Source: Candidatus Thorarchaeota archaeon
GTDB taxonomy: Archaea; Asgardarchaeota; Thorarchaeia; Thorarchaeales; Thorarchaeaceae
NCBI GenBank assembly: GCA_019057475.1
Contig: DXJO01000046.1
Span: 1 to 64,000 of the forward strand
DNA length: 64,000 bases
Direction: 5' to 3'
Part shown: piece by piece, positions 8,968-18,994 of the stretch
Layout of the letters: each line of letters starts with the position of its first letter
Position numbering within the stretch: position 1 is the stretch's first letter
Translations under genes and position numbers: made by a program
The notes under the pieces: model-generated
The model's database searches: none
What the model was told of the DNA's origin: nothing
What the model saw: only the letters and a program-made list of their open reading frames with translations

Positions 8968-9813
8968 ATGGAGAAGATTCGCTTTGGTCCAGCTGGCTAT
9001 CCCGAAGAGGCCAAAGGCAAACCAAAGAGAGCCTTCGAAATTCTGAAAGAAGCGGGGTTAACCGCATTCGAGTATGCAGCTGTCTATGGATTGAGAGCAC
9101 CCGAGGAAAAAGCAAGAGTACTAGGAAATCTAGCCAGATCCACAGGTATAGCCATGAGCATGCATGCAGCATACTACATCAATCTGGCATCAAAGTCAGA
9201 TGACATTCGTCAACGATCAAAAAAACGGCTTGAAAAGGCTCTGCAATTCGCACCGCTAATGGGCGTGAAACGGATTGTATTCCATGTCGGGACATACGGA
9301 GGTTTCAGTCCCGAAGACGCACACAAGGTTGTTAGAAGTGCACTTCAGGAAGTCTGGGAGAAAGCAGGACATCTCGGCGAAGGAGCATACTTGGCTCCCG
9401 AGATTGCGGGCAAGATAAACGCATATGGGTCAGTCGAAGAGATTGCCAAGCTCTGCGCAGAATCGGACGGCCTGATTCCAACGATTGACTGGGCACATAT
9501 GCACGCGCGCACGCAGGGCAAGTGCAACGATAAGCAGAGTTATCTCAAGATTCTTGGCGCATTCGAGGATGCTCTTGGGGCTCAATTCATTCATAACATG
9601 CATTTCCATATCAGCGGCATAATCTTCACGCAAGCAGGAGAAAAAGCTCACAGGCCCCTCGGGGAGGAATGGGGGCCGGATATACTGCCACTGATTGAGA
9701 TAACCAAAGAAGTGGGTTACAAGCCAACATTCATCTCGGAAACGCCAACCCCATTGAAGGGAGCACTATATGCTAAGTTCCTATTGGAGGAGCTGGAGAA
9801 ACACAACACATGA
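8968..9813 (+). CDS. AP endonuclease family 2 / Nfo-like TIM-barrel protein
   Basis: IRFGPAGYPEEAK, SMHAAYYINLAS, VFHVGTYGG, LIPTIDWAHMHART, FHISGI motifs. Confidence 0.78.
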   Translation: MEKIRFGPAGYPEEAKGKPKRAFEILKEAGLTAFEYAAVYGLRAPEEKARVLGNLARSTGIAMSMHAAYYINLASKSDDIRQRSKKRLEKALQFAPLMGVKRIVFHVGTYGGFSPEDAHKVVRSALQEVWEKAGHLGEGAYLAPEIAGKINAYGSVEEIAKLCAESDGLIPTIDWAHMHARTQGKCNDKQSYLKILGAFEDALGAQFIHNMHFHISGIIFTQAGEKAHRPLGEEWGPDILPLIEITKEVGYKPTFISETPTPLKGALYAKFLLEELEKHNT

Positions 9814-11150
9814 CTGAATACATCTTCATCCTGGGAAAGAATTGGCTCTTGAGCATTGCAGAGATGCTTGTCTACTTGAGGGACCAGAATCTGACTGCGC
9901 ATGTCAATGACCACTCCAGGAATGCAGCTATTGTTGAGATTGACGAGCGCTTGAGTGATTCTCAAATTGTGGAGATTCAGGAGGCGCTTGGAGGCTGTTT
10001 CAAGATTGGCCGCGTAATCACCAAGTACAATCGGTCAGTCGCAGAGAGGGCGTTTCCAAAGCAGGGGCGGCCAGTCAAGAGGTACAGGGCCGAGCTAATG
10101 GAGTGTCCTTGGATAGACCGGATATGGCCATCTCCCAAGGGAAAAAAAGTCAAGTTTGGAGTCAGCACATACCCTACATTTAACGTTGAATCAACTGTAA
10201 GTCTCAAGCGTTTGACTCTTGGATTGGATGAGTGGGCTAAGAGAAGGCTTTTGGCTCATGGTGCCAGAAGAGCCGCTTACTACATCTATGAAGGGCCTGA
10301 TACTAGGAAAAAAGAGCGCCCTAATACAGCATTGTGGCCCCAGACAATCGCTCGATATAACCTGTTGCGCCCCCCGAATGCGGAGGTGCTCGCAGTGCTG
10401 ACTGAAGAAAACCTGTACATCGGAAAGACCGTGGTGGTGTACGACTCACGCCTTCAACAATATCGAGATGAATCGAGACCGTATATTTCTGCTAAGACCA
10501 GCACGAGTCCAAAGCTTTGTAGGACCCTATTAACGCTTGCAGGCGCCAAACCAGGCGACACCATCCTGGATCCATTCTGTGGCACAGGGACTCTGTTGAT
10601 GGAAGCTGCAATCCTAGGTATGAAATGCATAGGGATAGACATTGATGGCGACGCCGTACAAGGGGCTCGGTTGAACCTGAGGTGGTTAAGTTCCGACCTA
10701 GGGGAGAAACTCGATTTCCGAATTATAAAGGGCGATGCTCGCAGGGCCATAGAAGTTGTCGGCAAAGCAGTGGATGCAATTGCATTCGAGCCTGTCTTGG
10801 GCCCGGTCTATACCAAGCGACCTGAGCGAAAAGATGCTGAAAAGAGCATCTTGGAGCTAACGAAGCTGTACCGTGACTCCTTGAAAGGGATGGAGCCATG
10901 TCTTGGACCGGACGGAAGGATCGCCATGACACTCCCTGTGATTAACACAACAAAAGGACAAGTCAGCATTGAGTTTGAACAGATAATCAAGGGGACTGAC
11001 TTCGAGATTATCAAATTCCTTCCTCGAAAATCAATCAGAACTCAGTCAACGGATAAGCAGCTAGTGATTCGTCCCGAGCGTCGTACTCTGCCTGAGAGGA
11101 AGATGGGACAAGCAGTTGAGCGAACGGTCATCATGCTTGGCAAACGCTAG
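9810..11150 (+). CDS. TRM11/UPF0020-type SAM-dependent RNA methyltransferase family
   Basis: DTILDPFCGTGTLLMEAAILGMKCIGIDID SAM-binding motif; 4-bp overlap with upstream CDS. Confidence 0.72.
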   Translation: MTEYIFILGKNWLLSIAEMLVYLRDQNLTAHVNDHSRNAAIVEIDERLSDSQIVEIQEALGGCFKIGRVITKYNRSVAERAFPKQGRPVKRYRAELMECPWIDRIWPSPKGKKVKFGVSTYPTFNVESTVSLKRLTLGLDEWAKRRLLAHGARRAAYYIYEGPDTRKKERPNTALWPQTIARYNLLRPPNAEVLAVLTEENLYIGKTVVVYDSRLQQYRDESRPYISAKTSTSPKLCRTLLTLAGAKPGDTILDPFCGTGTLLMEAAILGMKCIGIDIDGDAVQGARLNLRWLSSDLGEKLDFRIIKGDARRAIEVVGKAVDAIAFEPVLGPVYTKRPERKDAEKSILELTKLYRDSLKGMEPCLGPDGRIAMTLPVINTTKGQVSIEFEQIIKGTDFEIIKFLPRKSIRTQSTDKQLVIRPERRTLPERKMGQAVERTVIMLGKR

Positions 11151-11998
11151 AAGAGATAGCGAACAATATCATCTAGTATGTAGTACAGTTGCAGACGCTT
11201 GATGTCCCTTTTGACATATGGCATAGCGTGATCGAATATCATGTTTCTAAAGGCAGTCTGGGTGACGGTCTTACGTGTGGCGTCTGCCACGACCTGAAGC
11301 ATCATTTCCAGACCCTGGCGAAGCATGCGATAATTGATCTTTGAAACGTCCAAATGCAATATCTCTACGCCGCTATCATCAATCTGGATGTCAGAGAGGA
11401 CAGGGTCCAGTTCTAGCACTGGCCCGGCTAGTTCGCGAATCTTCTTTGTTAGCTTGGTGCGAGTTTTCTTTGGGGCCTTCACTCGTAAGATGGCACGAAA
11501 CAGATGGCTATACACAGCAAGGCAGTCCATCGCTTTGCCAGCAGTAAGAGACTCATCGGTCGATTCGTATTGGGAAATCAGTTCATCCACATATACCTCA
11601 AAATGCTTGAAGGTACTTGTGGTGCCGTGCCAGCGCTTCAACATTGTGCTCACGTCAGAGTTCTTCGGCACCTCGTTTCGCATAAACTCTGCCAAGGCAT
11701 ACTCAAGGATAAATCGCATGTGCCCGAGTCGCGCCCCCTTGGAAACCACCATCACAAAGAGAAGGAATTCATTCGCCACCCACACATAGCGGTTAGATTC
11801 AGTATCAATAGTCTGCAGCTCCTCGGACGACGCACGATCAATGAAGGTATGGGTAGCAGATAAGAAAGGCGCAATCAGGTCCATATCTATGTCGATTTCT
11901 GTGTAGGCTTTAGCAATCAAGTTTCGACCTGACCCACGCTCTATTAACCAGATTCCTTGAATGGCGCGTCGACCAGACATGATATCTTCTGTCTCCAC
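11147..11998 (-). CDS. Protein with N-terminal longin-like domain, otherwise uncharacterised
   Basis: IQGIWLIERGSGRNLIAKAYTEIDIDMDLIAPFLSATHTFI... then LLFVMVVSKG and FKHFEVYVDELISQYE; pattern reminiscent of longin folds. Confidence 0.5.
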   Translation of the reverse strand: METEDIMSGRRAIQGIWLIERGSGRNLIAKAYTEIDIDMDLIAPFLSATHTFIDRASSEELQTIDTESNRYVWVANEFLLFVMVVSKGARLGHMRFILEYALAEFMRNEVPKNSDVSTMLKRWHGTTSTFKHFEVYVDELISQYESTDESLTAGKAMDCLAVYSHLFRAILRVKAPKKTRTKLTKKIRELAGPVLELDPVLSDIQIDDSGVEILHLDVSKINYRMLRQGLEMMLQVVADATRKTVTQTAFRNMIFDHAMPYVKRDIKRLQLYYILDDIVRYLF

Positions 11999-12113
11999 AA
12001 TTGAATCGAAATCGGGTAAAATAAGCCTATATGGGATACTAGTAGCAACCTATTTCGAAAGGAGACTGCCGAATCGTCTGGGCCCAGGCCAACCCCCGAC
12101 AATCCGGCGGCCT

Positions 12114-12638
12114 CTATGCTCGCGCACCTCTTTCGTTCTCTTCAAGTGTCGTTCTCTGGGCAATCTGACTGAACTTATCAACGCTAGGCGTCCAGAGCTT
12201 CCAGAGCAGTACTGTAGCAATGATTCCTGCAATGGGAGTCGTCAATACTGGAGTCATCTGCCATCCCTCCCAGGGCTTGAGGAGGATAAAGCAAGACTGA
12301 TGCCAGGCGATTGTGACAAGACTGTGAACAAGGAGACTTGCTACCACGGAGATTCGCCTTGATGCCTGAAGAGCGACCTGAATAATGACCAGCAAGCTCA
12401 GAAATCCAAACAAAGTAACTGAAAGGAAATCAGGGTTCCTCCAACTGGGAACGTACGCGACCACGGTGTGCAGGTAGTACCAGATTCGTGAAATGTGACC
12501 GGGTAGTGGTAATGGGTCCGGAATCGGGATTGTACAGGTCCTCACAGCGTAGGGGCTAGCAAATGCGATGATTGACAATGCCAATGTGAATACAACGCAA
12601 AGGGTGATCTCCCTATTCGTCATCATCGCAAGAACCAT
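12114..12638 (-). CDS. Hypothetical membrane protein
   Basis: Several hydrophobic segments, 174 aa. Confidence 0.5.
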   Translation of the reverse strand: MVLAMMTNREITLCVVFTLALSIIAFASPYAVRTCTIPIPDPLPLPGHISRIWYYLHTVVAYVPSWRNPDFLSVTLFGFLSLLVIIQVALQASRRISVVASLLVHSLVTIAWHQSCFILLKPWEGWQMTPVLTTPIAGIIATVLLWKLWTPSVDKFSQIAQRTTLEENERGARA

Positions 12639-12752
12639 CTAGAGCCAGAAGGATTTAGTTCTTGCGTACCAAACGGGGAGTGTCAGGCTGCTTTCAAAAG
12701 AGAGGGGAGGGGGATTCGACGGTTAGGCCAAGTCCCTCTTGATATAGAGTTG

Positions 12753-13802
12753 TTACGAGGTTGAGATTCCTAGCTTCTCAACCATTTCTTTGTAGCGATT
12801 TCTTACTGTAACTTCAGTGACCCGTGCAGTACGAGCAATCTCCAATTGTGTACGACGCGAACCTGTGAGGATGCTTGCGACATAGATCGCAGCAGCAGCC
12901 ATCCCTTTCGGGTCCTTACCAATTGTGAGTCTCTGTTCGCGAGCCTGTTCAAGGATATCAATCGCCTTCTTCTTGGCTGCGCCAGGAAGATTGAGTTCAG
13001 TGCCAAATCTATGGACGAACTCAGCTGGCTTACTGAATGGGACCTTGAGGTTAAGGTATCGCAGGATGAGGCGTACACACAGGCTTAGCTCCTTGCGAGT
13101 GATGTGTATCTGGTCGCATACTTCCTCCAAGGGTCTCGGGACCGTATGGATTCTGCAAGCGAGATACAGCGAAGCTGCAATCATTCCGAGGATTGTACGA
13201 CCTCGGGTCAATCGCTTCCGCAGAGCTTTCCTGTAGAGTACAGCGGCGGTTTCTCGAATTGAGTAGGGGATACTAAGCTGAGAGCTTATCCGATGTAGTT
13301 CCGTCATTGCAACCGCAAGATTTCGTTTGTCAGAGGAGTGAACCTTAGTACGGATTTGCCATTTGCGCAGCCTGTGAATCTGTGCTCTACGCGTTGAAGT
13401 CAGCTTCCGTCCGGATGCGTCAACATTCTGACGACCGATTATGGTCGTGAGACCCTGATCGAACTTACTCCAATCAGTTGGACCACCCACACGCTGACGA
13501 CTGTTCTGTTCATCAGCAGTGAATGCACGCCACTCAGGTCCTGTGTCAATCGAACGATCAGAAAGAACGAGTCCGCAGCTGGAACAGATGACTTCACCAC
13601 GAGCTTTGTCAATGTAAATTCTGTCAGAACTGCAAGAAGAACAAATTTTGTTGGCCATACTAATTTTGTGCTCACGAGATTTCCTAGTCTTCTGCTGTTT
13701 ACTGGCCAGTCGAATCATCTCCCTGCGGTAGCCACCGTTCAAGGAGGTACCGCCATTAGAGCTATCGTTGATACCTATTCGGTATGTTCTTCCACGGCGC
13801 AT
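12753..13802 (-). CDS. tfb: Transcription initiation factor IIB (TFB)
   Basis: Zn ribbon CSSCSSDRIYIDKARGEVICSSCGLVLSDRSIDTGPEWRAF and two cyclin repeats; alternative start MANKIC at 13658. Confidence 0.93.
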   Translation of the reverse strand: MRRGRTYRIGINDSSNGGTSLNGGYRREMIRLASKQQKTRKSREHKISMANKICSSCSSDRIYIDKARGEVICSSCGLVLSDRSIDTGPEWRAFTADEQNSRQRVGGPTDWSKFDQGLTTIIGRQNVDASGRKLTSTRRAQIHRLRKWQIRTKVHSSDKRNLAVAMTELHRISSQLSIPYSIRETAAVLYRKALRKRLTRGRTILGMIAASLYLACRIHTVPRPLEEVCDQIHITRKELSLCVRLILRYLNLKVPFSKPAEFVHRFGTELNLPGAAKKKAIDILEQAREQRLTIGKDPKGMAAAAIYVASILTGSRRTQLEIARTARVTEVTVRNRYKEMVEKLGISTS

Positions 13803-14125
13803 GGAGGAACGCTAGTTGGGACGCGGGACTAGTGAATCGTTCTCATTGAGAACGAGCAACTATGCCGAGATAAAAATGAATATAAGTCTGTTTACGGATT
13901 ATTCAAATATATAATTGTTTATTGGTTGTTATTTTGTCTTTGCATTCTGCACTAGACCATAAGATTCTAACCGATGCATGAGTATAATCGACCAAAAAGC
14001 AACCCCGGAATCAACATGAGCGGACATACGGTAACCCCAAGTAACACAATAGTCATAGTCACGAGTAGCGTTTACTTTATGAAGAAACATAAGCCTGCCC
14101 TACACATCAAGAGGCGACACATGAA

Positions 14126-16045
14126 GTGAGTCCAACTCCGCTGACCAACAACCCTTGGAATGCCGCAACAAATTTGGTTATCCAGTTGTTGGTCAAAGCG
14201 GCTTCAATCGACTCTGAGATAGTTCGAAAGTACATCGAGATTCCTCCAGACCCGGACCTTGGGGACATTGCCAGCACAGTGTCATTCCTGCTGGCAAAGG
14301 AACTGAAGAAGAGCCCTGCTGCCATAGCTACCGAGATTGCCCAAGGCCTTGAGAAAGAGGTGAAGAAAGAACCCATGCTGAATCGAGTGGAAACAAAAGG
14401 GCCCTACATCAATTTCTTCTTTGACAGCGGGGAGTTCGCAAGGCTCGTTGTGAGCGCAATAACAAAACGTGATGATAGATATGGCATGACTGAGGAATTC
14501 AAGGGCACTCGGGCACTTATCGAATCCCCTGCAGTGAATCCTTCCAAGCCTTGGCACATTGGCCATGCACGCAATGCAATACTTGGCGACACACTCGCGA
14601 ACATCCTTGAAGCCGTAGGTTGCGAAGTTGTGAGAATCGATTACATCAACGACCTTGGGCTTCAAATTGCTCAGCTCACATGGAAGATAATGCATGATGA
14701 TGTGGATTTGGCAGAGGTCGACGAAAAGATGGACCACTTCTTGGGTCACCTCTATGTTGAAGTTCAGAAAGTCGCAGAGAACGACAGTGGCGTAGAAAAC
14801 AAGATTCGAGATATCACCCGCAGACTGGAAGACCTGAACTCAGAAGAGGCAAGGCGGAGCGCTGAGATGGTCACCCTGTGTCTCAAAGCACAGTGTCAGA
14901 CTGCATATCGTCTGGGCATCTACAAGAACTATCAGGTCTGGGAGAGCTCGATTGCACACAGCGGGCTCTTGCAGACTGCCAAAGATTTGATGTTGCAGGC
15001 AGAGAACATTATGATGCTGACGAAAGGGGAGAAGAAGGGTTGCATCGTTGCGAACCTAGCCGCAATTGAGGAATTCAAAGATATGAAGGATCCCCACAAG
15101 GTCCTGTTCAGGTCAGATGGAACACGAACGTACACTGGAGCGGACGTTGCATTCCAGATGTGGAAATTCGGCATCATCAAGGACCCATTTCATTATGGCG
15201 TGTTCGAGGAGCAGGCGAACGGCGAGAATGTGTATAGGACAGCCTTGGATGGGTCAGATCGCAACCTAGGGAGATTCAGTATTGTCTACAACGTGATTGC
15301 ATCTGCTCAAGCACACCCGCAAAGGCTAATCTACACCATTCTGGATTTGCTCGGATACCGCGAACAGAGCCTTAACTCTCACCATGTTGCCTACGAATTT
15401 GTTGGTCTAGAGGACGCAGACTTCTCTGGGAGAAAGGGGACTTGGATTGGGTACTCGACAGATGACGTCTTGGATAAGGCAACCGAACTCGCAAAGGAAG
15501 AGGTGGCGAAACGCAATCCCGATGAAAGTGACGAGTTCAAGGAAACTGTAGGTGCCAAGGTGGGCACTGGTGCAGTCAGGTACTTCATGCTGAAGGCATC
15601 ACCCGACAGGAAGATTACATTCAGATGGGAAGAGGCGCTAGACTTCAACGGGGATGCTGCTCCCTATCTTCAGTATTCATTCGCAAGAGCACAGAGGATT
15701 CTCGAAAAGGCTGAAATGGAACCCGCTGGAGCGGCAGAGTTGACATTGCTGTCCTCTGAGGCTGAGTTCGCGCTGGTGAAAGCAATAGCGAAGTTCCCCG
15801 AGGAGATTCTTGAGGTAGTAAGGGGACTGAAGAAGGATGTGTGGGGAACCAGCTTTAGCTCCAACAGAATTGCAGGATACTGCTACGAGCTGGCCACACT
15901 GTTCAGCAAGTTCTACGATTCCTGTCCAGTATTGAAAGCCGAGTCCGCAACCAGAGCGGCACGCTTGGAGCTAGTCACTGCATTCAGGATAACTATGGGT
16001 AATTGCCTACGAGTTCTGGGCATTCCAGTTGTCGAGAGAATGTAG
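14126..16045 (+). CDS. argS: Arginyl-tRNA synthetase
   Basis: ESPAVNPSKPWHIGHARNAILGD class I HIGH motif, C-terminal DALR-type domain; GTG start. Confidence 0.93.
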   Translation: MSPTPLTNNPWNAATNLVIQLLVKAASIDSEIVRKYIEIPPDPDLGDIASTVSFLLAKELKKSPAAIATEIAQGLEKEVKKEPMLNRVETKGPYINFFFDSGEFARLVVSAITKRDDRYGMTEEFKGTRALIESPAVNPSKPWHIGHARNAILGDTLANILEAVGCEVVRIDYINDLGLQIAQLTWKIMHDDVDLAEVDEKMDHFLGHLYVEVQKVAENDSGVENKIRDITRRLEDLNSEEARRSAEMVTLCLKAQCQTAYRLGIYKNYQVWESSIAHSGLLQTAKDLMLQAENIMMLTKGEKKGCIVANLAAIEEFKDMKDPHKVLFRSDGTRTYTGADVAFQMWKFGIIKDPFHYGVFEEQANGENVYRTALDGSDRNLGRFSIVYNVIASAQAHPQRLIYTILDLLGYREQSLNSHHVAYEFVGLEDADFSGRKGTWIGYSTDDVLDKATELAKEEVAKRNPDESDEFKETVGAKVGTGAVRYFMLKASPDRKITFRWEEALDFNGDAAPYLQYSFARAQRILEKAEMEPAGAAELTLLSSEAEFALVKAIAKFPEEILEVVRGLKKDVWGTSFSSNRIAGYCYELATLFSKFYDSCPVLKAESATRAARLELVTAFRITMGNCLRVLGIPVVERM

Positions 16046-16046
16046 A

Positions 16047-17408
16047 TTAGCCCGAGATAACTCTGGCTGATTCGACCACAATCGAGGGCGTCACAACAGT
16101 TGATGTCACCCTAACGTCAGCCCCAACTCGATGAACTCTCTGAAGCAAGTCACGCATGTTGATGCCCACGAGAGTGTTCTTCACCGAATGTTCAATCGCC
16201 CCATCCTCAATGTAATGGCCTTCCATCACCATGGCGCTCAAATCGCCCGTCGTCATGTTTGGACGGTCCCCAGTATATCTGAACAGGATGCCCTTCTTGA
16301 TCTCGGAAACTAGGTCATCAAGGGTCCCTTTTCCAGGCGCTATGACAAGGTTGGAAGGCGAGATTGAGGGGAGTCCTGAGTAGGAGGGTCGACTTGCGTT
16401 TCCAGTGTTCTCCACCTGGTCCTTGTTGGCAGTATAGGAGTTGTGCAGGATGTTCTTCAATACCCCACCATGCAGAATCTGTGTGCGCTGTGTTGGAACC
16501 CCTTCGGCGTCAAAAGATCGAGAGCCAATCCCACCAGCTATATGAGAGTCGTCCATGATACTGAGCTCTTCCGATGCAATCGACTCGCCCAGTGCGTCTG
16601 CTATGTATGAGCGCCCGTATTGAATCTCCTCAGCATTGATGGCGCCTCCAAAGCCGCCTCCGATGATAGTGCTCACCGCGAGAGGCGTGAGAATGATGGG
16701 CATATCACCACCCTCAATTGTTCGACCACCGAGACTGTTTACTGCATTGCGCCCTGCAGTGGAGCCAACCCATTCAGGATCTATGTTCCTGAGGCTTCTA
16801 GATACTTGGAACTCGAAACTAGAAGTCTGGTCATTATCGTCCTTGACTGTGGGAGAGCTATAGATGAACATAGATGCGGTTTCCACGGAACCGGAGATGC
16901 CAAGGGAGTTGACTATTGCCTTGGTCCCTGCGGACGCATTCAACTGTGCTTCCACAGCAGTCTGCTTGGAGCCAACTGCTTCATTCGTAGCATCGACTGT
17001 CTGTATAATCAACTCTGCGGCTTCTTCAGATGAGAGCCTCTTAATTGCCGGGTCGAAGAGTCCCTTTACGGAGGGGTAGGTCCCGTCATAGGATGGCAAT
17101 GCAAAGAAGTCCGGGTCGGGCACTGATGCCTTTGCGAGTTCGACAGATCTTGCGGCGGCCTCAAGCAAATCCTCATCTTGAATCGTGGTGACATATGCAA
17201 AGCCGATCCCGCCCTTCTTGATCACTGAACGGATACCACATCCTGCGTCCCTCTTTTCAGATGCGCTCTTGATTGCACTATTCTCAACATTGATTGTGAA
17301 TGATCGTGATGCTGCTACATAGGCTTCGGCTTGACTTGCACCAAGTTCTTCCGCCCTTTTAACGACCAGTTCCCCAATCTCAAGAAGCTCGCCGTTCAAC
17401 TCACGCAC
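16047..17408 (-). CDS. tldE: TldE/PmbA-family protein
   Basis: PmbA/TldE-like (LAVSTIIGGGFGGAINAEEIQYGRSYI, LHNSYTANKD); start set to GTG 17408 overlapping the tldD stop. Confidence 0.85.
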   Translation of the reverse strand: MRELNGELLEIGELVVKRAEELGASQAEAYVAASRSFTINVENSAIKSASEKRDAGCGIRSVIKKGGIGFAYVTTIQDEDLLEAAARSVELAKASVPDPDFFALPSYDGTYPSVKGLFDPAIKRLSSEEAAELIIQTVDATNEAVGSKQTAVEAQLNASAGTKAIVNSLGISGSVETASMFIYSSPTVKDDNDQTSSFEFQVSRSLRNIDPEWVGSTAGRNAVNSLGGRTIEGGDMPIILTPLAVSTIIGGGFGGAINAEEIQYGRSYIADALGESIASEELSIMDDSHIAGGIGSRSFDAEGVPTQRTQILHGGVLKNILHNSYTANKDQVENTGNASRPSYSGLPSISPSNLVIAPGKGTLDDLVSEIKKGILFRYTGDRPNMTTGDLSAMVMEGHYIEDGAIEHSVKNTLVGINMRDLLQRVHRVGADVRVTSTVVTPSIVVESARVISG

Positions 17409-18822
17409 CTCCCACAGGAATTTCTCTGATTCGAGCGTGAGGCCCACCGGACATTTCTGGCACAGCCTGTCCTGATTTTCCGCACGTGCCAGCTTCCATT
17501 GAGAAATCATTGCCGATGGCGTCTATCTTTGCTAGCACTTCAAGAATCTGTCCCGCCATTGATACATCGCGGACAAGCTCTGTGAGCTCACCGTTGTCTA
17601 TCAGGTATCCATAGTTAGCTTGGAACATGAACTGACCCTTAGAAGGGTCCGTATAGCCGTAGTTGAAACCGCATAGCAGAATTCCTCCATTTGTGTCCGA
17701 AATTAGCTCCTCGGCGTCCCAGTCACCAGGTTCCATGAAGGTATTGCTCATTCGAGGAAGGGGAGGATGCATGAAGGATTGAGCTCGGGCGGATCCATTT
17801 GGTTCCATGTCAAGAAGAACAGCGGTTTCCAAGCTATGCATCAACTCTGTCAAGATTCCATCCTTCACTAAGGTTCTTTTTCTTGTCTTGGTGCCTTCCC
17901 AATCGTATTCAAAGGACCCTCGCTTGCCAGGCAAGGTTGGATCGTCTGTCAAGTTCAAGTGCTCTGGGCCAACCTTTTTTCCCACCTTGTCCTCAAGAAT
18001 TGTCGTGTGTGCTGGCCAGTTATCAGCCTCAGATGCATGACCAAAGGCCTCATGAACCATCACACCGTTGAGAACAGGATCCATAACTACGTCGTAGGTT
18101 CCACCTTTGGCCGCTTTAGATGAGAGAAGGTCTATGGCAAGCTTTGCAGACTCCTCGCCAATGTGTTGGGGCCGCTCCGTTTCCAACTCTTCGAATCCCC
18201 CTCTTGTGCCCACTGACTTGAAACCACGTTGTCGATTAGCACCATCTTTCGCTGTTGTGACCGAGATTATTCTTGGCAATGAATTCTCTAGATGGACGCT
18301 CGTGCCGAAGGAGTTCGCAATGTAAAGCTCGGTCCACAGGTCTCCGTAGACAGTTCGAGTGTTGTGGACCCGGCCATCAAAGTCACGGGCTTGATCATCA
18401 ATCATCTTTGCGAAAGCAATCTTCTCCTCAAACGTGACGCCCTGAACTGGCCTTTTGACATTCAGTCTGACCTTGTCCTGGAAAGATGGACCATCAATCT
18501 CGAATCGCTTTGCTACCCTGCTACGTGTTGCTAGCGCCAGGCGCGCAACAGACTCCCCAGTTTCTCGCATGCCTTTCAGTGTCAGATCAGTTGCCTGTCC
18601 AAAGGCCCATGCGCCATCAATGAATGCCCTAATTCCAGCGCCCTTCAACCTCGAGGCGAGCGAACGCTTTGTAACGCCATCACTCATCTCAATGATTGTA
18701 GTTGTGGTGTTCTCGATTCGAACGTCAGCAAACTTAGCGCCAACCTTGAGAACTGCTTCAATGGCAGCGCTGGCCGCATCTTCCATAGTAATCGCCTCGG
18801 GGTCTTTGCTCAGGCGCGGCAT
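17401..18822 (-). CDS. tldD: TldD-family metalloprotease
   Basis: VMDPVLNGVMVHEAFGHASEADN (HExxxH) motif; C-terminal GTCGKSGQAVPEMSGGPHARI. Confidence 0.92.
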   Translation of the reverse strand: MPRLSKDPEAITMEDAASAAIEAVLKVGAKFADVRIENTTTTIIEMSDGVTKRSLASRLKGAGIRAFIDGAWAFGQATDLTLKGMRETGESVARLALATRSRVAKRFEIDGPSFQDKVRLNVKRPVQGVTFEEKIAFAKMIDDQARDFDGRVHNTRTVYGDLWTELYIANSFGTSVHLENSLPRIISVTTAKDGANRQRGFKSVGTRGGFEELETERPQHIGEESAKLAIDLLSSKAAKGGTYDVVMDPVLNGVMVHEAFGHASEADNWPAHTTILEDKVGKKVGPEHLNLTDDPTLPGKRGSFEYDWEGTKTRKRTLVKDGILTELMHSLETAVLLDMEPNGSARAQSFMHPPLPRMSNTFMEPGDWDAEELISDTNGGILLCGFNYGYTDPSKGQFMFQANYGYLIDNGELTELVRDVSMAGQILEVLAKIDAIGNDFSMEAGTCGKSGQAVPEMSGGPHARIREIPVGGA

Positions 18823-18994
18823 TGCGGTTTAACTAGTTTCGGATACGGAGTTTGCACCATTCGAGGCGCTCTCACGCCAATCATGAATGACTGCAGATCT
18901 ACAGTCAAATGTGGGTCAATGTGTTCAGGACTATCAAGTCTCCTGCAATTGTTGTGGGTGTTTTGGGGATAATACACGGGTCTTTTTGGCCTGC

